Assembly (NCBI RefSeq): GCF_002898515.1
Contig: NZ_PPFX01000003.1
Location: 56,734 to 120,733 of the forward strand
Length of the DNA: 64,000 nt
Reading direction: 5' to 3'
From: Geothermobacter hydrogeniphilus
GTDB lineage: Bacteria > Desulfobacterota > Desulfuromonadia > Desulfuromonadales > Geothermobacteraceae
How positions within the stretch are numbered: the stretch's first letter is position 1; the number at the start of each line of letters is the position of its first letter. Both the position numbers and the translations under genes were made by a program. Shown piece after piece: positions 9,067-17,403 of this stretch. The notes beneath the pieces were generated by a model. That model was given only the letters and a program-made list of their open reading frames with translations, was not told the DNA's origin and did not search any database.

Positions 9067-9528
9067 TCAGCTGAAATGAACCGGATTGGAAAACTCTCGG
9101 ACAACAACAGTGGCGGCCGAGCATTCAGGCAGACTGAACCCCATCTGATTTTCGAAATGAACCGAGGCCGACCACTTGATGCGGGTCGGATAAGCGGGAG
9201 CACGCCAGGGAAAGGAGATGCAGCAGTGGCCGTCATCCGCGTCGAGTTCGAAGGGGGCGTCGAATTCGTAACTGACGCCGCGGGCGGTTTCATCGCCCCT
9301 GAGCAGCAGCGTCCCCCGCGCCGGGCGCGAAGAAAAGTTGTTGACATGGACACAGAGATCCTGCCGGGAGCGAACCAGCAGCACTTCGGGAGCGTCAAGC
9401 CGCAGCACGCTGGAGTCTTCCCGTGCGGTCCGTTGCTCTTCGCAATTGGCCCGGCGGGCATTGCTGTCAATCAGCTTGCCCGCCAATGCGCCCTTGAGAT
9501 ATTCACCCAACGGGTGTTCACGGTCCAT
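9067..9528 (-). CDS. Hypothetical protein
   Basis: A 153-residue soluble protein that I do not recognise. It has no signal peptide and no membrane segment. The N-terminal third is charged and helical, and the rest is rich in alternating hydrophobic residues with FSSRPARGTLLLRGDE- and SASVHFENQMG-like strands, suggesting a beta-sandwich of about 100 residues. GGGGAGGGGC precedes the ATG. The gene is downstream of ctaB on the same strand, with a 234-bp gap, so it may or may not be part of the oxidase transcript. Its stop codon lies just beyond repeat B1. Confidence 0.65.
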   Translation of the reverse strand: MDREHPLGEYLKGALAGKLIDSNARRANCEEQRTAREDSSVLRLDAPEVLLVRSRQDLCVHVNNFSSRPARGTLLLRGDETARGVSYEFDAPFELDADDGHCCISFPWRAPAYPTRIKWSASVHFENQMGFSLPECSAATVVVREFSNPVHFS

Positions 9529-9762
9529 GCTGCCCCTCCCCGAGGATGACTGGAAATGGTCTCATGACTGCCGATTTTGCACTAAATAAGCCAATTCGGC
9601 GGCAGACTGTAAAAAAGCCTGAAGATCACTCGGGTCGCGGCAGAATCCCCGGGGGAAAAACAGCCGACGTCAGGGACGTCGCTCTGCAGGCTGGTGATTT
9701 AACGGTACCGGATCAAGGCATTTTACTGACCGGCACCCTGCGGCCCCGTTGTCGATGAGAAT

Positions 9763-10641
9763 TCAGACCAGATAATCAGCAAGCAGCGCCGCCAGAACCA
9801 GCAGCATGAAGAGATTCAACCGCATGAAAAACGGTGCCAGGCTGCCCCTCCGGGCCTGCCGCCAGAATCCATAGATCAGCCAGCTGCCGAGCGCCGGCAG
9901 CAACAGCCTGCCGGACAATCCCGACGTACCACCGCAAGCGGCCATCGCCAGAGCGGCGAAAGCGGCCGCCAGCGTCCAGGCCGAAATCACCCGCAGCACG
10001 CCCCCCTCGCTCAACCCCGCGGCAAAAACCGGCAGGCCGGCGCGGGCGTAGTCGTCACGATACCTGAGCGCCAGCAGCATGAAATGGGGAACCTGCCAGA
10101 GGACCAGCAGTCCGGACAACAGCAGCACCCGGCGGTCCAGCAGACCGCCCCCGGCCGCGACCCAACCGATCAGCGGCGGCAGGGCGCCGCACAGGGCACC
10201 GGGCAAAACCGCCAGGGACGTCAGGCGTTTGAGAGGAGTATAGACCACATTGTACCAGGCCACCGCCAGCAGCCCGAGCCCCAGGGCGACCGGGTTGCCC
10301 GCAAGCAGCAGCAGGCCCGGCAGCAGCAACCCGGCACAGAGCCACAGGGCCACGGGTACGGCCAGCCTGCCGGTGGCCAGCGGCCGGTCACGGGTTCGTT
10401 CCATCCGCGCGTCGAGACCCCGCTCCTGGACCTGATTGAGCAATGTACCGGCGGCAGTGAGCAGGCCGACGGCAAGGACCACCTGCAGCACCGTCCACGA
10501 GGATACGCTTCCCGGGGCCAGCACCGTGCCGGTCAGGGTCGAGGCACAGACCATCAGCAGCAGTCGCGGACGCAACAGCAGTCGCCATTCGGCAAGAGAG
10601 AGATGACAGTTGCTCTTTTTCCTGTTCATGCGATGACCCAT
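9763..10641 (-). CDS. ctaB: Protohaem IX farnesyltransferase (haem O synthase)
   Basis: A UbiA-family integral membrane prenyltransferase of about 292 residues that converts haem B to haem O, the precursor of haem A in the oxidase encoded upstream. The prenyl-diphosphate site appears as NQVQERGLDARM followed by RTRDRPLATG, the NxxxExxxD variant seen in COX10-like enzymes. Many membrane helices follow. The start at 10641 (MGHRMNRKKS) overlaps the coxB stop; ATG at 10629 is an alternative, and neither has a strong ribosome site, which fits coupled translation. A haem A synthase (ctaA) gene is not in the window. Confidence 0.88.
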   Translation of the reverse strand: MGHRMNRKKSNCHLSLAEWRLLLRPRLLLMVCASTLTGTVLAPGSVSSWTVLQVVLAVGLLTAAGTLLNQVQERGLDARMERTRDRPLATGRLAVPVALWLCAGLLLPGLLLLAGNPVALGLGLLAVAWYNVVYTPLKRLTSLAVLPGALCGALPPLIGWVAAGGGLLDRRVLLLSGLLVLWQVPHFMLLALRYRDDYARAGLPVFAAGLSEGGVLRVISAWTLAAAFAALAMAACGGTSGLSGRLLLPALGSWLIYGFWRQARRGSLAPFFMRLNLFMLLVLAALLADYLV

Positions 10642-10649
10642 GCAAGGGG

Positions 10650-11882
10650 TTACTCTCTGAGCCCTTCCAGCCACTCGATGATCGCCTCGACCTCTTCGGC
10701 CCGCAGTTGCGGATAGGGAGGCATCACCGGCGGGTAGCCCTCTACCACATCGGCGGTCGGCTCCCGGATCGCGCGGGTCAGGTAAGCCTCGTCGGCGATC
10801 AGGGTCCTGCCCCCCGCCAGCCTGCGTTCACGACCGAAGAGCCCCTTGAAGCTCGGGCCGACCTTGCGGCTGCCGTCGAGCGAGTGGCAGCCGAGGCAGC
10901 CCTGCCGGCGGGCGAGATCCGCCCCGTCGAGACCTGCTTCAGACTCTGCGCTTTCTCCGTTTTTCACAGGTTGTCCGATCCGCAGCAGGTAATCGATCAT
11001 CTCTTCCACCTCCGGCCCGGGGATCTGGCCTGCATAGGAGGGCATGACCGGCGGGTAGCCCTTGACCACCGCCGCCCCCGGAGCGATCAACGAACGCCTG
11101 ATGTAATCCCGATCACTGGTGATGACCCGCTCTTCCCCATCAGCGATAATGGTCACCTGGCGACCGCCAAGCCCTTTGAAACTCGGGCCAACCAGCTTCG
11201 AACCGTCGAGGCTGTGACAACCGAGACAACCGTACCGGGCCAGCAGCGAGCGTCCCTTCTCCGTATTCTGAGAACCGCTCATACCGGCCAGCCACTCTTC
11301 GAATTCAGCCGGGGGCACCGCCTCCACGGTGGTATGCATGTCGGCGTGACCGACACCACAGTACTCGGCACAGAAAATGTCGTAGGAGCCCTGCTCATCG
11401 GCGACGAACCAGATATAGTTTTCCATGCCCGGCACGGTGTCGCGCTTGATGCGGAAGGCCGGGACGAAGAAGGCATGCAGCACGTCCTTTGAGAACAGCC
11501 TGACCTTGACCGGCCTGCCGACCGGAACATACAGCCGGTCGCTGTGCCTGCCGTTCGCATATTCAAAATCCCAGGACCACATCCGCGCCGTGGCCGTTAT
11601 CTCCATGGCGCCCGGAGGGACCTGGCGCAGGGCCAGGTAGCCGGCCCAGCCGTAGTAGAACATCGCCAGAACGATGATGGTCGGCACCACGATCCAGATG
11701 ACTTCAAGGGTCAGATTACTGTCACACTGCGAGGTCGGTTCCGGGCAGCGTGAACGCCGGTAACGGATGACGAACCAGATCATGGTCGCAGTGATGGCCA
11801 ACAGTATCACCCCGGAGATCCCGAGAATAAACCAGAAGACGGGATCAACAGCGTCCTGAGTCGTGATCAGTGCCGGATTCAC
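10650..11882 (-). CDS. coxB: Cytochrome c oxidase subunit II with two C-terminal cytochrome c domains
   Basis: Electron-entry subunit of the caa3 oxidase, about 410 residues. Two N-terminal membrane helices lead to a periplasmic cupredoxin domain with the CuA site CAEYCGVGHADM (Cys-x3-Cys-x3-His-x2-Met). Two haem c domains follow, each with CLGCHS and a distal Met region. One cytochrome domain is usual for caa3 oxidases, so two is noteworthy. I chose GTG at 11882 because AAAGGA precedes it at good spacing; an in-frame ATG at 11933 lacks a ribosome site. It is downstream of the other subunits, separated by repeat A3. Confidence 0.92.
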   Translation of the reverse strand: MNPALITTQDAVDPVFWFILGISGVILLAITATMIWFVIRYRRSRCPEPTSQCDSNLTLEVIWIVVPTIIVLAMFYYGWAGYLALRQVPPGAMEITATARMWSWDFEYANGRHSDRLYVPVGRPVKVRLFSKDVLHAFFVPAFRIKRDTVPGMENYIWFVADEQGSYDIFCAEYCGVGHADMHTTVEAVPPAEFEEWLAGMSGSQNTEKGRSLLARYGCLGCHSLDGSKLVGPSFKGLGGRQVTIIADGEERVITSDRDYIRRSLIAPGAAVVKGYPPVMPSYAGQIPGPEVEEMIDYLLRIGQPVKNGESAESEAGLDGADLARRQGCLGCHSLDGSRKVGPSFKGLFGRERRLAGGRTLIADEAYLTRAIREPTADVVEGYPPVMPPYPQLRAEEVEAIIEWLEGLRE

Positions 11883-12035
11883 GTTGCTCGTTCCTTTGCT
11901 CTTAAAGTATCCTTGAATCAGGGTATCGCTCATGGGTCAAAGGGTGGCATCCACCACTTTCTCCTGGCGAAATCCGTAATCAGACCCGGGGTCCGGACCC
12001 TCCGGACGATCTTCCCCTGCCCCGGCCAGTACCCT

Positions 12036-12183
12036 GTAACTCATAGGATTTCGTAATATTGCGCCGGGATTTTCCGTGTCAACAAGGCGCGCTTTCCGCT
12101 GCATAGCCGTAGCTATGAAGCGGTGAAGCGCAACGCAGCTGACGCGGAAAATAACCAGCAAGATGCGAAAGATTATGGGTTAC
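12036..12183 (+). repeat. Family A structured repeat, copy A3, inside the oxidase operon
   Basis: A 148-bp imperfect palindrome. The outer arms run from GTAAC (12036) to GTTAC (12183) and include the well-matched ATTTTCCGTGTCA/TGACGCGGAAAAT. The inner stem GCGCTT..CCGCT..CATAGC pairs with GCTATG..AGCGG..AAGCGC around CGTA. CAAGGCG (12083) and GCAACGCAG (12130-12138) sit unpaired between the outer and inner stems. It separates cox subunit IV from coxB and could attenuate or process the mRNA. Confidence 0.8.
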
Positions 12184-12189
12184 ATGGTA

Positions 12190-12480
12190 CTAACGATACA
12201 TCACATCAAAGAAGGTGAAGCCGATAAACGTCGCCAGGGTGATCAGGGCGATCATCAAAAACAGCTTGAACAGCCGGTTTTCGTACTTCATGTGCATGAA
12301 GAAGGAAATCACCAGCACCGACTTGCTGCAGGCGATCCCGAGGGCGGCCCATATATTCAGGATGCCGAGATCAATGCGTGAAACAGCCACCGTCAGGATC
12401 GTCAGGGTCAGCAGCGCCGCCCAGACAATCACCAGGGTCGCATAGGGAACAATATGCCCCTTGTCACCATGTTCACTCAT
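12190..12480 (-). CDS. Cytochrome c oxidase subunit IV
   Basis: A small membrane subunit (96 residues) of the CyoD/COX4_pro type. Three hydrophobic helices are visible: about residues 10-32, 42-64 (containing KSVLVISFFMHMKYE, the family signature) and 70-94. It stabilises the assembly around the CuB centre in related oxidases. Start at 12480 (MSEHGDKGH) is favoured because GAGG lies 5 bases upstream; a GTG two codons earlier is possible. It follows coxC by 72 bp that contain short CTTTAGCC repeats. Confidence 0.85.
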   Translation of the reverse strand: MSEHGDKGHIVPYATLVIVWAALLTLTILTVAVSRIDLGILNIWAALGIACSKSVLVISFFMHMKYENRLFKLFLMIALITLATFIGFTFFDVMYR

Positions 12481-12488
12481 ATCCACCT

Positions 12489-12551
12489 CGCCCGCCTTTA
12501 GCCTTTAGCCCTTGGCCTTTAGCCGCCTTCCACCTTTCACCTTCCACCACC
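12489..12551. repeat. Short direct repeats CCTTTAGCC/CCTTCCACC
   Basis: Between coxC and subunit IV the words CCTTTAGCC or CTTTAGCC occur three times, and CCTTCCACC-type words follow. Simple tandem repeats of this kind are common in related genomes; no function is evident. Confidence 0.5.
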
Positions 12552-12552
12552 T

Positions 12553-13167
12553 TCAAAGAATGAGGTAATAGAGCGGGAAGATAAAAATCCAGATCAGGTC
12601 GACCAGGTGCCAGTAGAGCCCGGCGTTTTCCAGGGTCACGTAGTCGTCCGGATTGACCTTGCCCTTCCTGATCAGGATCAGCACCCAGGTCATGACAAAC
12701 ATGCCGACCAGCACGTGAATCCCGTGCAGGCCGGTCGTAAGGTAGTAGATGTTGAAAAAAACCTGCTCGCCGCCCGGCATCTCCTTCAGATGTCCCGAAC
12801 TGGGATAGATGCCGTGATGGATCTTGGCGCTCCACTCGAAAAACTTGTTGACCAGAAACCAGAGCGCCATGATGACGGTCACCCCGACCAGGTTCGCCGC
12901 CTGCCTCACCCGGCCGCGCTGCAGGGCGGTGATCGCCATCGCCACGCTCAGGCTGCTGGTCAGCAGCACCAGGGTGTTGCCGCCGCCAAACCAGACATTG
13001 AGCTGATCGCCGCCGAGTTTGAACCCTTCCGGGTAACGCTGCAGGTAGACCGCGTAGAGGATGAAAAGCCCGCCGAACAGCAGCACCTCGGTAAACAGGA
13101 ACAGCCACATGCCCAGCTTGGCGCCGGAGTAGTCCTTGGGATGTTCGGCGTGCGTCGTCTCGCTCAT
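12553..13167 (-). CDS. coxC: Cytochrome c oxidase subunit III
   Basis: A 204-residue membrane protein with five hydrophobic helices, the short bacterial form of subunit III. KLGMWLFLFTEVLLFGGLF opens the first helix and carries the family Glu; TGLHGIHVLVGM and GLYWHLVDLIWIFIFPLYYL are conserved late-helix blocks. Its ATG overlaps the coxA stop as ATGA, so translation is coupled. It supports proton uptake and stability of subunit I in the caa3 complex. Confidence 0.93.
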   Translation of the reverse strand: MSETTHAEHPKDYSGAKLGMWLFLFTEVLLFGGLFILYAVYLQRYPEGFKLGGDQLNVWFGGGNTLVLLTSSLSVAMAITALQRGRVRQAANLVGVTVIMALWFLVNKFFEWSAKIHHGIYPSSGHLKEMPGGEQVFFNIYYLTTGLHGIHVLVGMFVMTWVLILIRKGKVNPDDYVTLENAGLYWHLVDLIWIFIFPLYYLIL

Positions 13168-14786
13168 GGGCAGCCCCTCTTGAAATCGTAAGGCCCGTGG
13201 GTCACTTCCGGTTCATAGTCGAAATTCTCCAGCGGCGGCGGCGACGAGGTCTGCCATTCGAGGCTGGCTCCGCCCCAGGGGTTGTCACCGGCCGGCTTGC
13301 CCCGGAACAGGCCGCGGAAGATGTTGACGAAGATGACGATCAACCCGCACGCCAGAATCCAGGAGCCGATGGTCGACAACTGGTTCCAGAAGGTGAATTT
13401 CGGCAGGTAGTCGTAGTAGCGGCGCGGCATCCCCTCCATGCCGACAATCATCATCGACATGTAAAGAACGATGAAACCGAAGGTCATCAGCGCCCACCCC
13501 CAGACCGCCGCCTTCCTGTTGTACATCCGGCCATAGATTTTCGGCAGCCAGTAGTGCATGGCGGCAATATAGGCAAAACCGGTGCCGCCGAACATCACGA
13601 AGTGGAAGTGACCGACGACGAAATAGGTGTCGTGAACATGAACATCGGTCGCTGCCGCCCCGAGAACCAGCCCTGTCAGCCCGCCGATGGAAAAGAGGAA
13701 GATGAACGACAGGGCGAACAGCAACGGCGGATCAAGGGAGATCGATCCCTTGTAAAGCGTCGCCACCCAGTTGAAGACCTTGACCGCCGAGGGAATCGCC
13801 ACCAGAAAGGTCAACAGCGAAAAAACCAGCACCGCCGTGTCGGACATGCCGCTGGTAGTCATGTGGTGCGCCCAGACCACCGAGCCGGCGCCGGCGATCG
13901 CCAGCGAGGAGATGGCGATCGCCTTGTAGCCGAACACCGGCTTGCGGGCAAAGACCGGGATAATATCGGTAATCACCCCCATCCCCGGCAGAATCATGAT
14001 GTAGACCGCCGGGTGGGAGTAGATCCAGAACAGGTGCTGGTACATGATCGGGTCACCGCCGCGGGTCGGATCGAACAGCCCGCTGCCGACAATCCGTTCG
14101 GCAAAGATCAGCAGCACGGTGATACCGAGCACCGGGGTCGCCAGCACCTGCACCCAGGCGGTCGCATAGAGCGACCAGGTGAACAGCGGGATACGCCACC
14201 AGGTCATCCCCGGAGCCCGCATGCGGTGAATGGTGACCAGGAAATTGAGGCCGGTCAGGATCCCGGAAAAACCGATGATGAACACCGCCACCGTCGCCAG
14301 CGAAACGTTGGTGGTGGTCCGCACCGAAAAGGGCACGTAAAAGGTCCAGCCGGTATCCGGCGCCCCGCCGGCGGTGAACAGCGAGGTCAGCGCCAGAATC
14401 GCGCCGATGGCGTAGAGCCACCAGGAAAGCAGGTTCAGGCGCGGGAAAGCGACATCCTCGGCGCCAATCTGGATCGGCATCACCAGGTTGCCGAAGGCCG
14501 CCGGAATACCGGGGATGATGAACAGGAAAATCATCACTACCCCGTGCAGGGTAAAGAGCGCGTTGTACTGTTGCGGGGTGAAAAAATCGGCTCCCGGAGA
14601 AAAAAGCTCCAGCCGCAGAGCAAGTCCCAACAGCGCTCCGACACAGAAAAAGAGCAGAGTCGAATAGAAATAAAGCAGTCCGATGCGTTTGTGATCCGTG
14701 GAAAAGATCCACGCGCCGATGCCGCGCCGCCCTCCCGTGGCCTCCCAGAAGCCGCGCTGCAGGGGAGATGAAGTCGTCTGATTCAT
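13164..14786 (-). CDS. coxA: Cytochrome c oxidase subunit I, A2-type
   Basis: The catalytic subunit, 540 residues and 12 predicted membrane helices, carrying haem a and the haem a3-CuB site. TDHKRIGLLYF is the conserved N-terminal block. The helix VI motif reads YSHPAVYIMILPG: the proton-channel Glu of A1 oxidases (HPEVY) is replaced by Ala and preceded by Tyr-Ser, which defines A2-type oxidases. HHMTTSGM and HDTYFVVGHFHFV hold the CuB and haem ligands. Start at 14786 has GAGGG upstream and overlaps the end of the SCO1 gene region by only a few bases. Confidence 0.95.
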   Translation of the reverse strand: MNQTTSSPLQRGFWEATGGRRGIGAWIFSTDHKRIGLLYFYSTLLFFCVGALLGLALRLELFSPGADFFTPQQYNALFTLHGVVMIFLFIIPGIPAAFGNLVMPIQIGAEDVAFPRLNLLSWWLYAIGAILALTSLFTAGGAPDTGWTFYVPFSVRTTTNVSLATVAVFIIGFSGILTGLNFLVTIHRMRAPGMTWWRIPLFTWSLYATAWVQVLATPVLGITVLLIFAERIVGSGLFDPTRGGDPIMYQHLFWIYSHPAVYIMILPGMGVITDIIPVFARKPVFGYKAIAISSLAIAGAGSVVWAHHMTTSGMSDTAVLVFSLLTFLVAIPSAVKVFNWVATLYKGSISLDPPLLFALSFIFLFSIGGLTGLVLGAAATDVHVHDTYFVVGHFHFVMFGGTGFAYIAAMHYWLPKIYGRMYNRKAAVWGWALMTFGFIVLYMSMMIVGMEGMPRRYYDYLPKFTFWNQLSTIGSWILACGLIVIFVNIFRGLFRGKPAGDNPWGGASLEWQTSSPPPLENFDYEPEVTHGPYDFKRGCP

Positions 14787-14793
14787 AGATCCC

Positions 14794-15597
14794 TCAGGGT
14801 TTCCTGCGCCGTTTGCGCCCACCGAATACCAGCACGGCAAACAGGCCGACGGCGCTGAGCGTCACGACGATACCGGTAACGCGCAGGATATTGAAAACAT
14901 AGCCCCGCTGCTCGGGGTCGTAGCTGTAGCAGAAACTGGCCAGGCGACTGATGGTGCTGCCGAGTCTGCCATCAGAGGCTTCCATCAGGGAAAGCGTCAG
15001 ATCGGTCGGCAGAAAGCGGGTGCCCTCCAGGTAACGAACGATCCTGCCCTCCGGGGAAAGAACCGCCACCGCCACCGGATGAACAAACTCCGCACCATCC
15101 TGATAGAAACGGTAACCGATAGCATCGGTCAGACGGGCAATGGCCTCCCGGCTCCCGGTCAGAAAGCTCCAGTTGTCCATCGGAAAACCGCCTTTCACCG
15201 CGGCCCGGTAGATTTTCTTGCTGCCGCGCGCCAGTGCCGGGGTTTCCCGCGGATCGAAGCTGAAGGAAATCACCCGGATCCGGTTTTTCAAATCTTCGTT
15301 CAGGCGCGGCAGGGTCTGCGCCAGACCGCTCTGCAGGACGTTGCAGACGTTGCTGCAACGGAAATAGACCGGGGCCAGCAGGGTCGGACGATCGACCAGG
15401 TCGCCAAGCCGCACCTTGCGACCAAGTTCATCGGTGAATTCCAGGTCGGCCGGGACCCGATCGCCGAGTTTCTCGTCCAGCCCGACCTTCGGCGGCATTT
15501 TCGGCGCCACGCCATCATCCGCCCCCGCGGAGAGACCTGGCAACAGCAGACAGATGACAATCAGGCAGCGCAGACCAAGCATAGTAAGGATAAGCAT
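14794..15597 (-). CDS. SCO1/SenC family copper chaperone
   Basis: A 267-residue membrane-attached thioredoxin-fold protein that delivers copper to the CuA site of subunit II. An N-terminal signal peptide (1-25) is followed by the periplasmic domain with the copper-binding CSNVC (Cys-x3-Cys) and a later conserved His in FVHPVAVAV. Unusually, a C-terminal membrane helix (about 238-260) followed by GRKRRRKP ends the protein, anchoring it at that end. First gene of the oxidase operon, 7 bp before coxA. Confidence 0.9.
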   Translation of the reverse strand: MLILTMLGLRCLIVICLLLPGLSAGADDGVAPKMPPKVGLDEKLGDRVPADLEFTDELGRKVRLGDLVDRPTLLAPVYFRCSNVCNVLQSGLAQTLPRLNEDLKNRIRVISFSFDPRETPALARGSKKIYRAAVKGGFPMDNWSFLTGSREAIARLTDAIGYRFYQDGAEFVHPVAVAVLSPEGRIVRYLEGTRFLPTDLTLSLMEASDGRLGSTISRLASFCYSYDPEQRGYVFNILRVTGIVVTLSAVGLFAVLVFGGRKRRRKP

Positions 15598-15654
15598 ACC
15601 GTGCCCCGGTTGATCTGCAACTGTCGGGAATCGCTACACGAATAGCCGACCGCC

Positions 15655-15695
15655 GGCCAGCGGTTAATTATAACCGTATTTGTCTTTTTTCTCTT
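15655..15695 (+). promoter_or_regulatory. Palindrome between divergent SCO1 and superoxide reductase genes
   Basis: CGGTTA-ATTA-TAACCG is a perfect 6-bp inverted repeat near 15660-15675, followed by a T-rich run. It lies between the divergent SCO1 and superoxide reductase genes, so it could be a shared operator or a hairpin. Confidence 0.3.
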
Positions 15696-15780
15696 GCAAT
15701 CTTCGCCGGCCATGATAAACCATAGGGGACTTCGTCAGCTTAAGAAGTCCGAATCTCATCATCAAGGGAGGATAAACACC

Positions 15781-16158
15781 ATGAGCGAAGAAAGAAGCCT
15801 CTTCTGCCAGGTCAACAAGGCCAAGGACAGCAACAACATGACCGACCTGGAGAAAAAACATACCCCGGTGATCAGCGTCCCGGCCGAGATCAGGGCCGGC
15901 GAAACCGTCGAGGTAACGGTCGAGGTCGGCAAACTGCTGGCCCATCCCAATGAGCCCGGTCATTTCATCGAATGGATCGACCTCTACGCCAACTGGGTTT
16001 TCCTGGCCCGCATTGACCTGAGCGCGGTCACCACCCAGCCGACCCTGAAGATTCCGGTCACCATTCCGCACGGCATCGAAAACCTCACCCTGCGCGCTTT
16101 TGAGCGCTGCAACCTGCACGGCGTCTGGGAAGGTACCGTCGAAGTCAAGGTCGCCTGA
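15781..16158 (+). CDS. Superoxide reductase (neelaredoxin-like)
   Basis: A 125-residue non-haem iron protein that reduces superoxide to peroxide without making oxygen, typical of anaerobes and microaerophiles. The five expected iron ligands are visible: His27 (EKKHTPVI), His55 and His61 (HPNEPGHF), Cys110 and His113 (CNLHG). The Glu24-Lys25 pair is the substrate-access loop. There is no N-terminal desulforedoxin domain, so it is the one-iron form. GGGAGG precedes the ATG. Rubredoxin, its usual electron donor, is present in fused form at 48.6-49.2 kb. Confidence 0.95.
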   Translation: MSEERSLFCQVNKAKDSNNMTDLEKKHTPVISVPAEIRAGETVEVTVEVGKLLAHPNEPGHFIEWIDLYANWVFLARIDLSAVTTQPTLKIPVTIPHGIENLTLRAFERCNLHGVWEGTVEVKVA

Positions 16159-16177
16159 ACACCAGACTGACCACAAC

Positions 16178-16205
16178 GGCCGCGGATGGCCACCCGTCCG
16201 CGGCC
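16178..16205 (+). terminator. Hairpin downstream of superoxide reductase
   Basis: A 9-bp perfect stem GGCCGCGGA/TCCGCGGCC lies 20 bp after the stop codon. It lacks a strong T-run, so it is a weak intrinsic terminator at best. Confidence 0.4.
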
Positions 16206-16264
16206 CCATCTCCCATCTCATCCCGCTTGTCGGCACTCGTCGCTTCTGCTAGCATACCCCCACC

Positions 16265-16456
16265 ATGAATGAACTCGAACAACGCCTCATCGAACTCGAA
16301 ATCCGCTCGACCCACCAGGAACGGATGATCGAGGAACTGAACGAAGTGGTTGCCGCCGAAGACCGCCGGATCGCCGAACTGAAACGCGAGGTCAAGGTGC
16401 TGCAACAGGCCCTGCAGCGACTGCAACCCGAACTGACCCCCTCGCCAGACGAATAG
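16265..16456 (+). CDS. slyX: SlyX family protein
   Basis: A 63-residue, almost entirely helical coiled-coil protein: ELEQRLIELEIRSTHQERMI and the following heptads match SlyX. Function is unknown in any organism. It begins 106 bp after the superoxide reductase and is followed after 2 bp by the rhodanese gene, so these are likely one transcript. Confidence 0.85.
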   Translation: MNELEQRLIELEIRSTHQERMIEELNEVVAAEDRRIAELKREVKVLQQALQRLQPELTPSPDE

Positions 16457-16458
16457 CC

Positions 16459-16968
16459 ATGCACGACTATTCCAACCTGCGCCGCGTCCTGCTGGAAGTG
16501 CTGGTCATCGTCGCGCTGGGCGTAGTCATGGGTCTCAGCGCCAACCTGAAACTGGTGTTTCAGGTGCTGCAGGGCTCCCCCCCGACCACCCACAGCAGTG
16601 ACGCCACCGCCCCCGCCGGAGACAACACGCCACGACCGATCGACCTGGCAAGCCTGCGCCGGAGCATCGAAAACAGCTCACTGCTGCTGATCGATGCCCG
16701 CATCAGCGAACTCTATGCCGCGGGACATCTCCCCGGCGCCGTCTCTCTGCCGCTGGACGAAATCGAAAGCCGGCTGCCGGCCTTCCGTCAACGGATACCC
16801 GGCGACCGTCCCCTGGCGATCTACTGCAACGGATACGGCTGTCCCGACTCTTTCGATCTGGCTGTCAAGCTGCTGGCGGCCGGTTACCAGGATGTTCAGG
16901 TCTACGAAGGGGGATTCCCGGAGTGGCGGGACGCCGGGCTGCCGGTGGTGACGGAGAAGGCGCCATGA
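16459..16968 (+). CDS. Membrane-anchored rhodanese-domain protein
   Basis: A 169-residue protein with one N-terminal membrane helix (about 12-34) and a rhodanese domain (about 55-160). The active-site loop is CNGYGC (about 122-127), with the catalytic Cys first. LLLIDARISELYAAGHLPGA is the typical entry motif. It probably handles sulfur or persulfide in the periplasm. The stop overlaps the start of the MauE/DoxX gene (ATGA), a pairing often seen for rhodanese and MauE-like proteins. Confidence 0.88.
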   Translation: MHDYSNLRRVLLEVLVIVALGVVMGLSANLKLVFQVLQGSPPTTHSSDATAPAGDNTPRPIDLASLRRSIENSSLLLIDARISELYAAGHLPGAVSLPLDEIESRLPAFRQRIPGDRPLAIYCNGYGCPDSFDLAVKLLAAGYQDVQVYEGGFPEWRDAGLPVVTEKAP

Positions 16969-17402
16969 ACAGCCTGCTCAAATACCTGTATCACGGCAGC
17001 CGACTGCTGCTGGGGGGACTGTTCCTGTTCGCCGGGTTCATCAAGGCGCAGGATGTGGTCGCCTTCGCCGGCAATATCGCCGCCTACCAGCTGCTCCCCT
17101 ACCAGTTCAACTATCTGCTGGCGGCCTGCCTGCCCTACATCGAGATCATCGCCGGGGTACTGCTGCTGACCGGCCGGCGGGTACGTCCGGCCGCCCTGCT
17201 CTGCGGGCTGTTGACGCTGGTTTTCATCGGGGCGCTGCTGTCAGCCTGGATGCGCGGTCTCGACATCAGTTGCGGCTGTTTCAGCCCGGAAGCGAAAACC
17301 AGCATCGGCGAGGCCCTGCTGCGTGATCTCGGTCTGCTGATCCTGGCCCACTTCAGCTTTCACCTGCGCAACCGCTTCACCACGCCCCGCGCGAGCCGCT
17401 GA
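16965..17402 (+). CDS. MauE/DoxX family membrane protein
   Basis: A 145-residue protein with four membrane helices and the MauE-type start SRLLLGGLFLFAGFIKA. GLDISCGCF near residue 100 carries the Cys-Gly-Cys that is thought to accept or pass disulfides in this family. It is translationally coupled to the rhodanese gene and may move reducing power across the membrane for sulfur or disulfide chemistry. The start at 16965 is set by the 4-bp overlap. Confidence 0.85.
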   Translation: MNSLLKYLYHGSRLLLGGLFLFAGFIKAQDVVAFAGNIAAYQLLPYQFNYLLAACLPYIEIIAGVLLLTGRRVRPAALLCGLLTLVFIGALLSAWMRGLDISCGCFSPEAKTSIGEALLRDLGLLILAHFSFHLRNRFTTPRASR

Positions 17403-17403
17403 C

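Noticed and set aside
13197-14771. A 524-residue open frame opposite coxA
   Set aside because: It is a shadow of the coxA coding strand: Arg/Gly/Gln/His-rich, no recognisable domain, and coxA is intact on the other strand.
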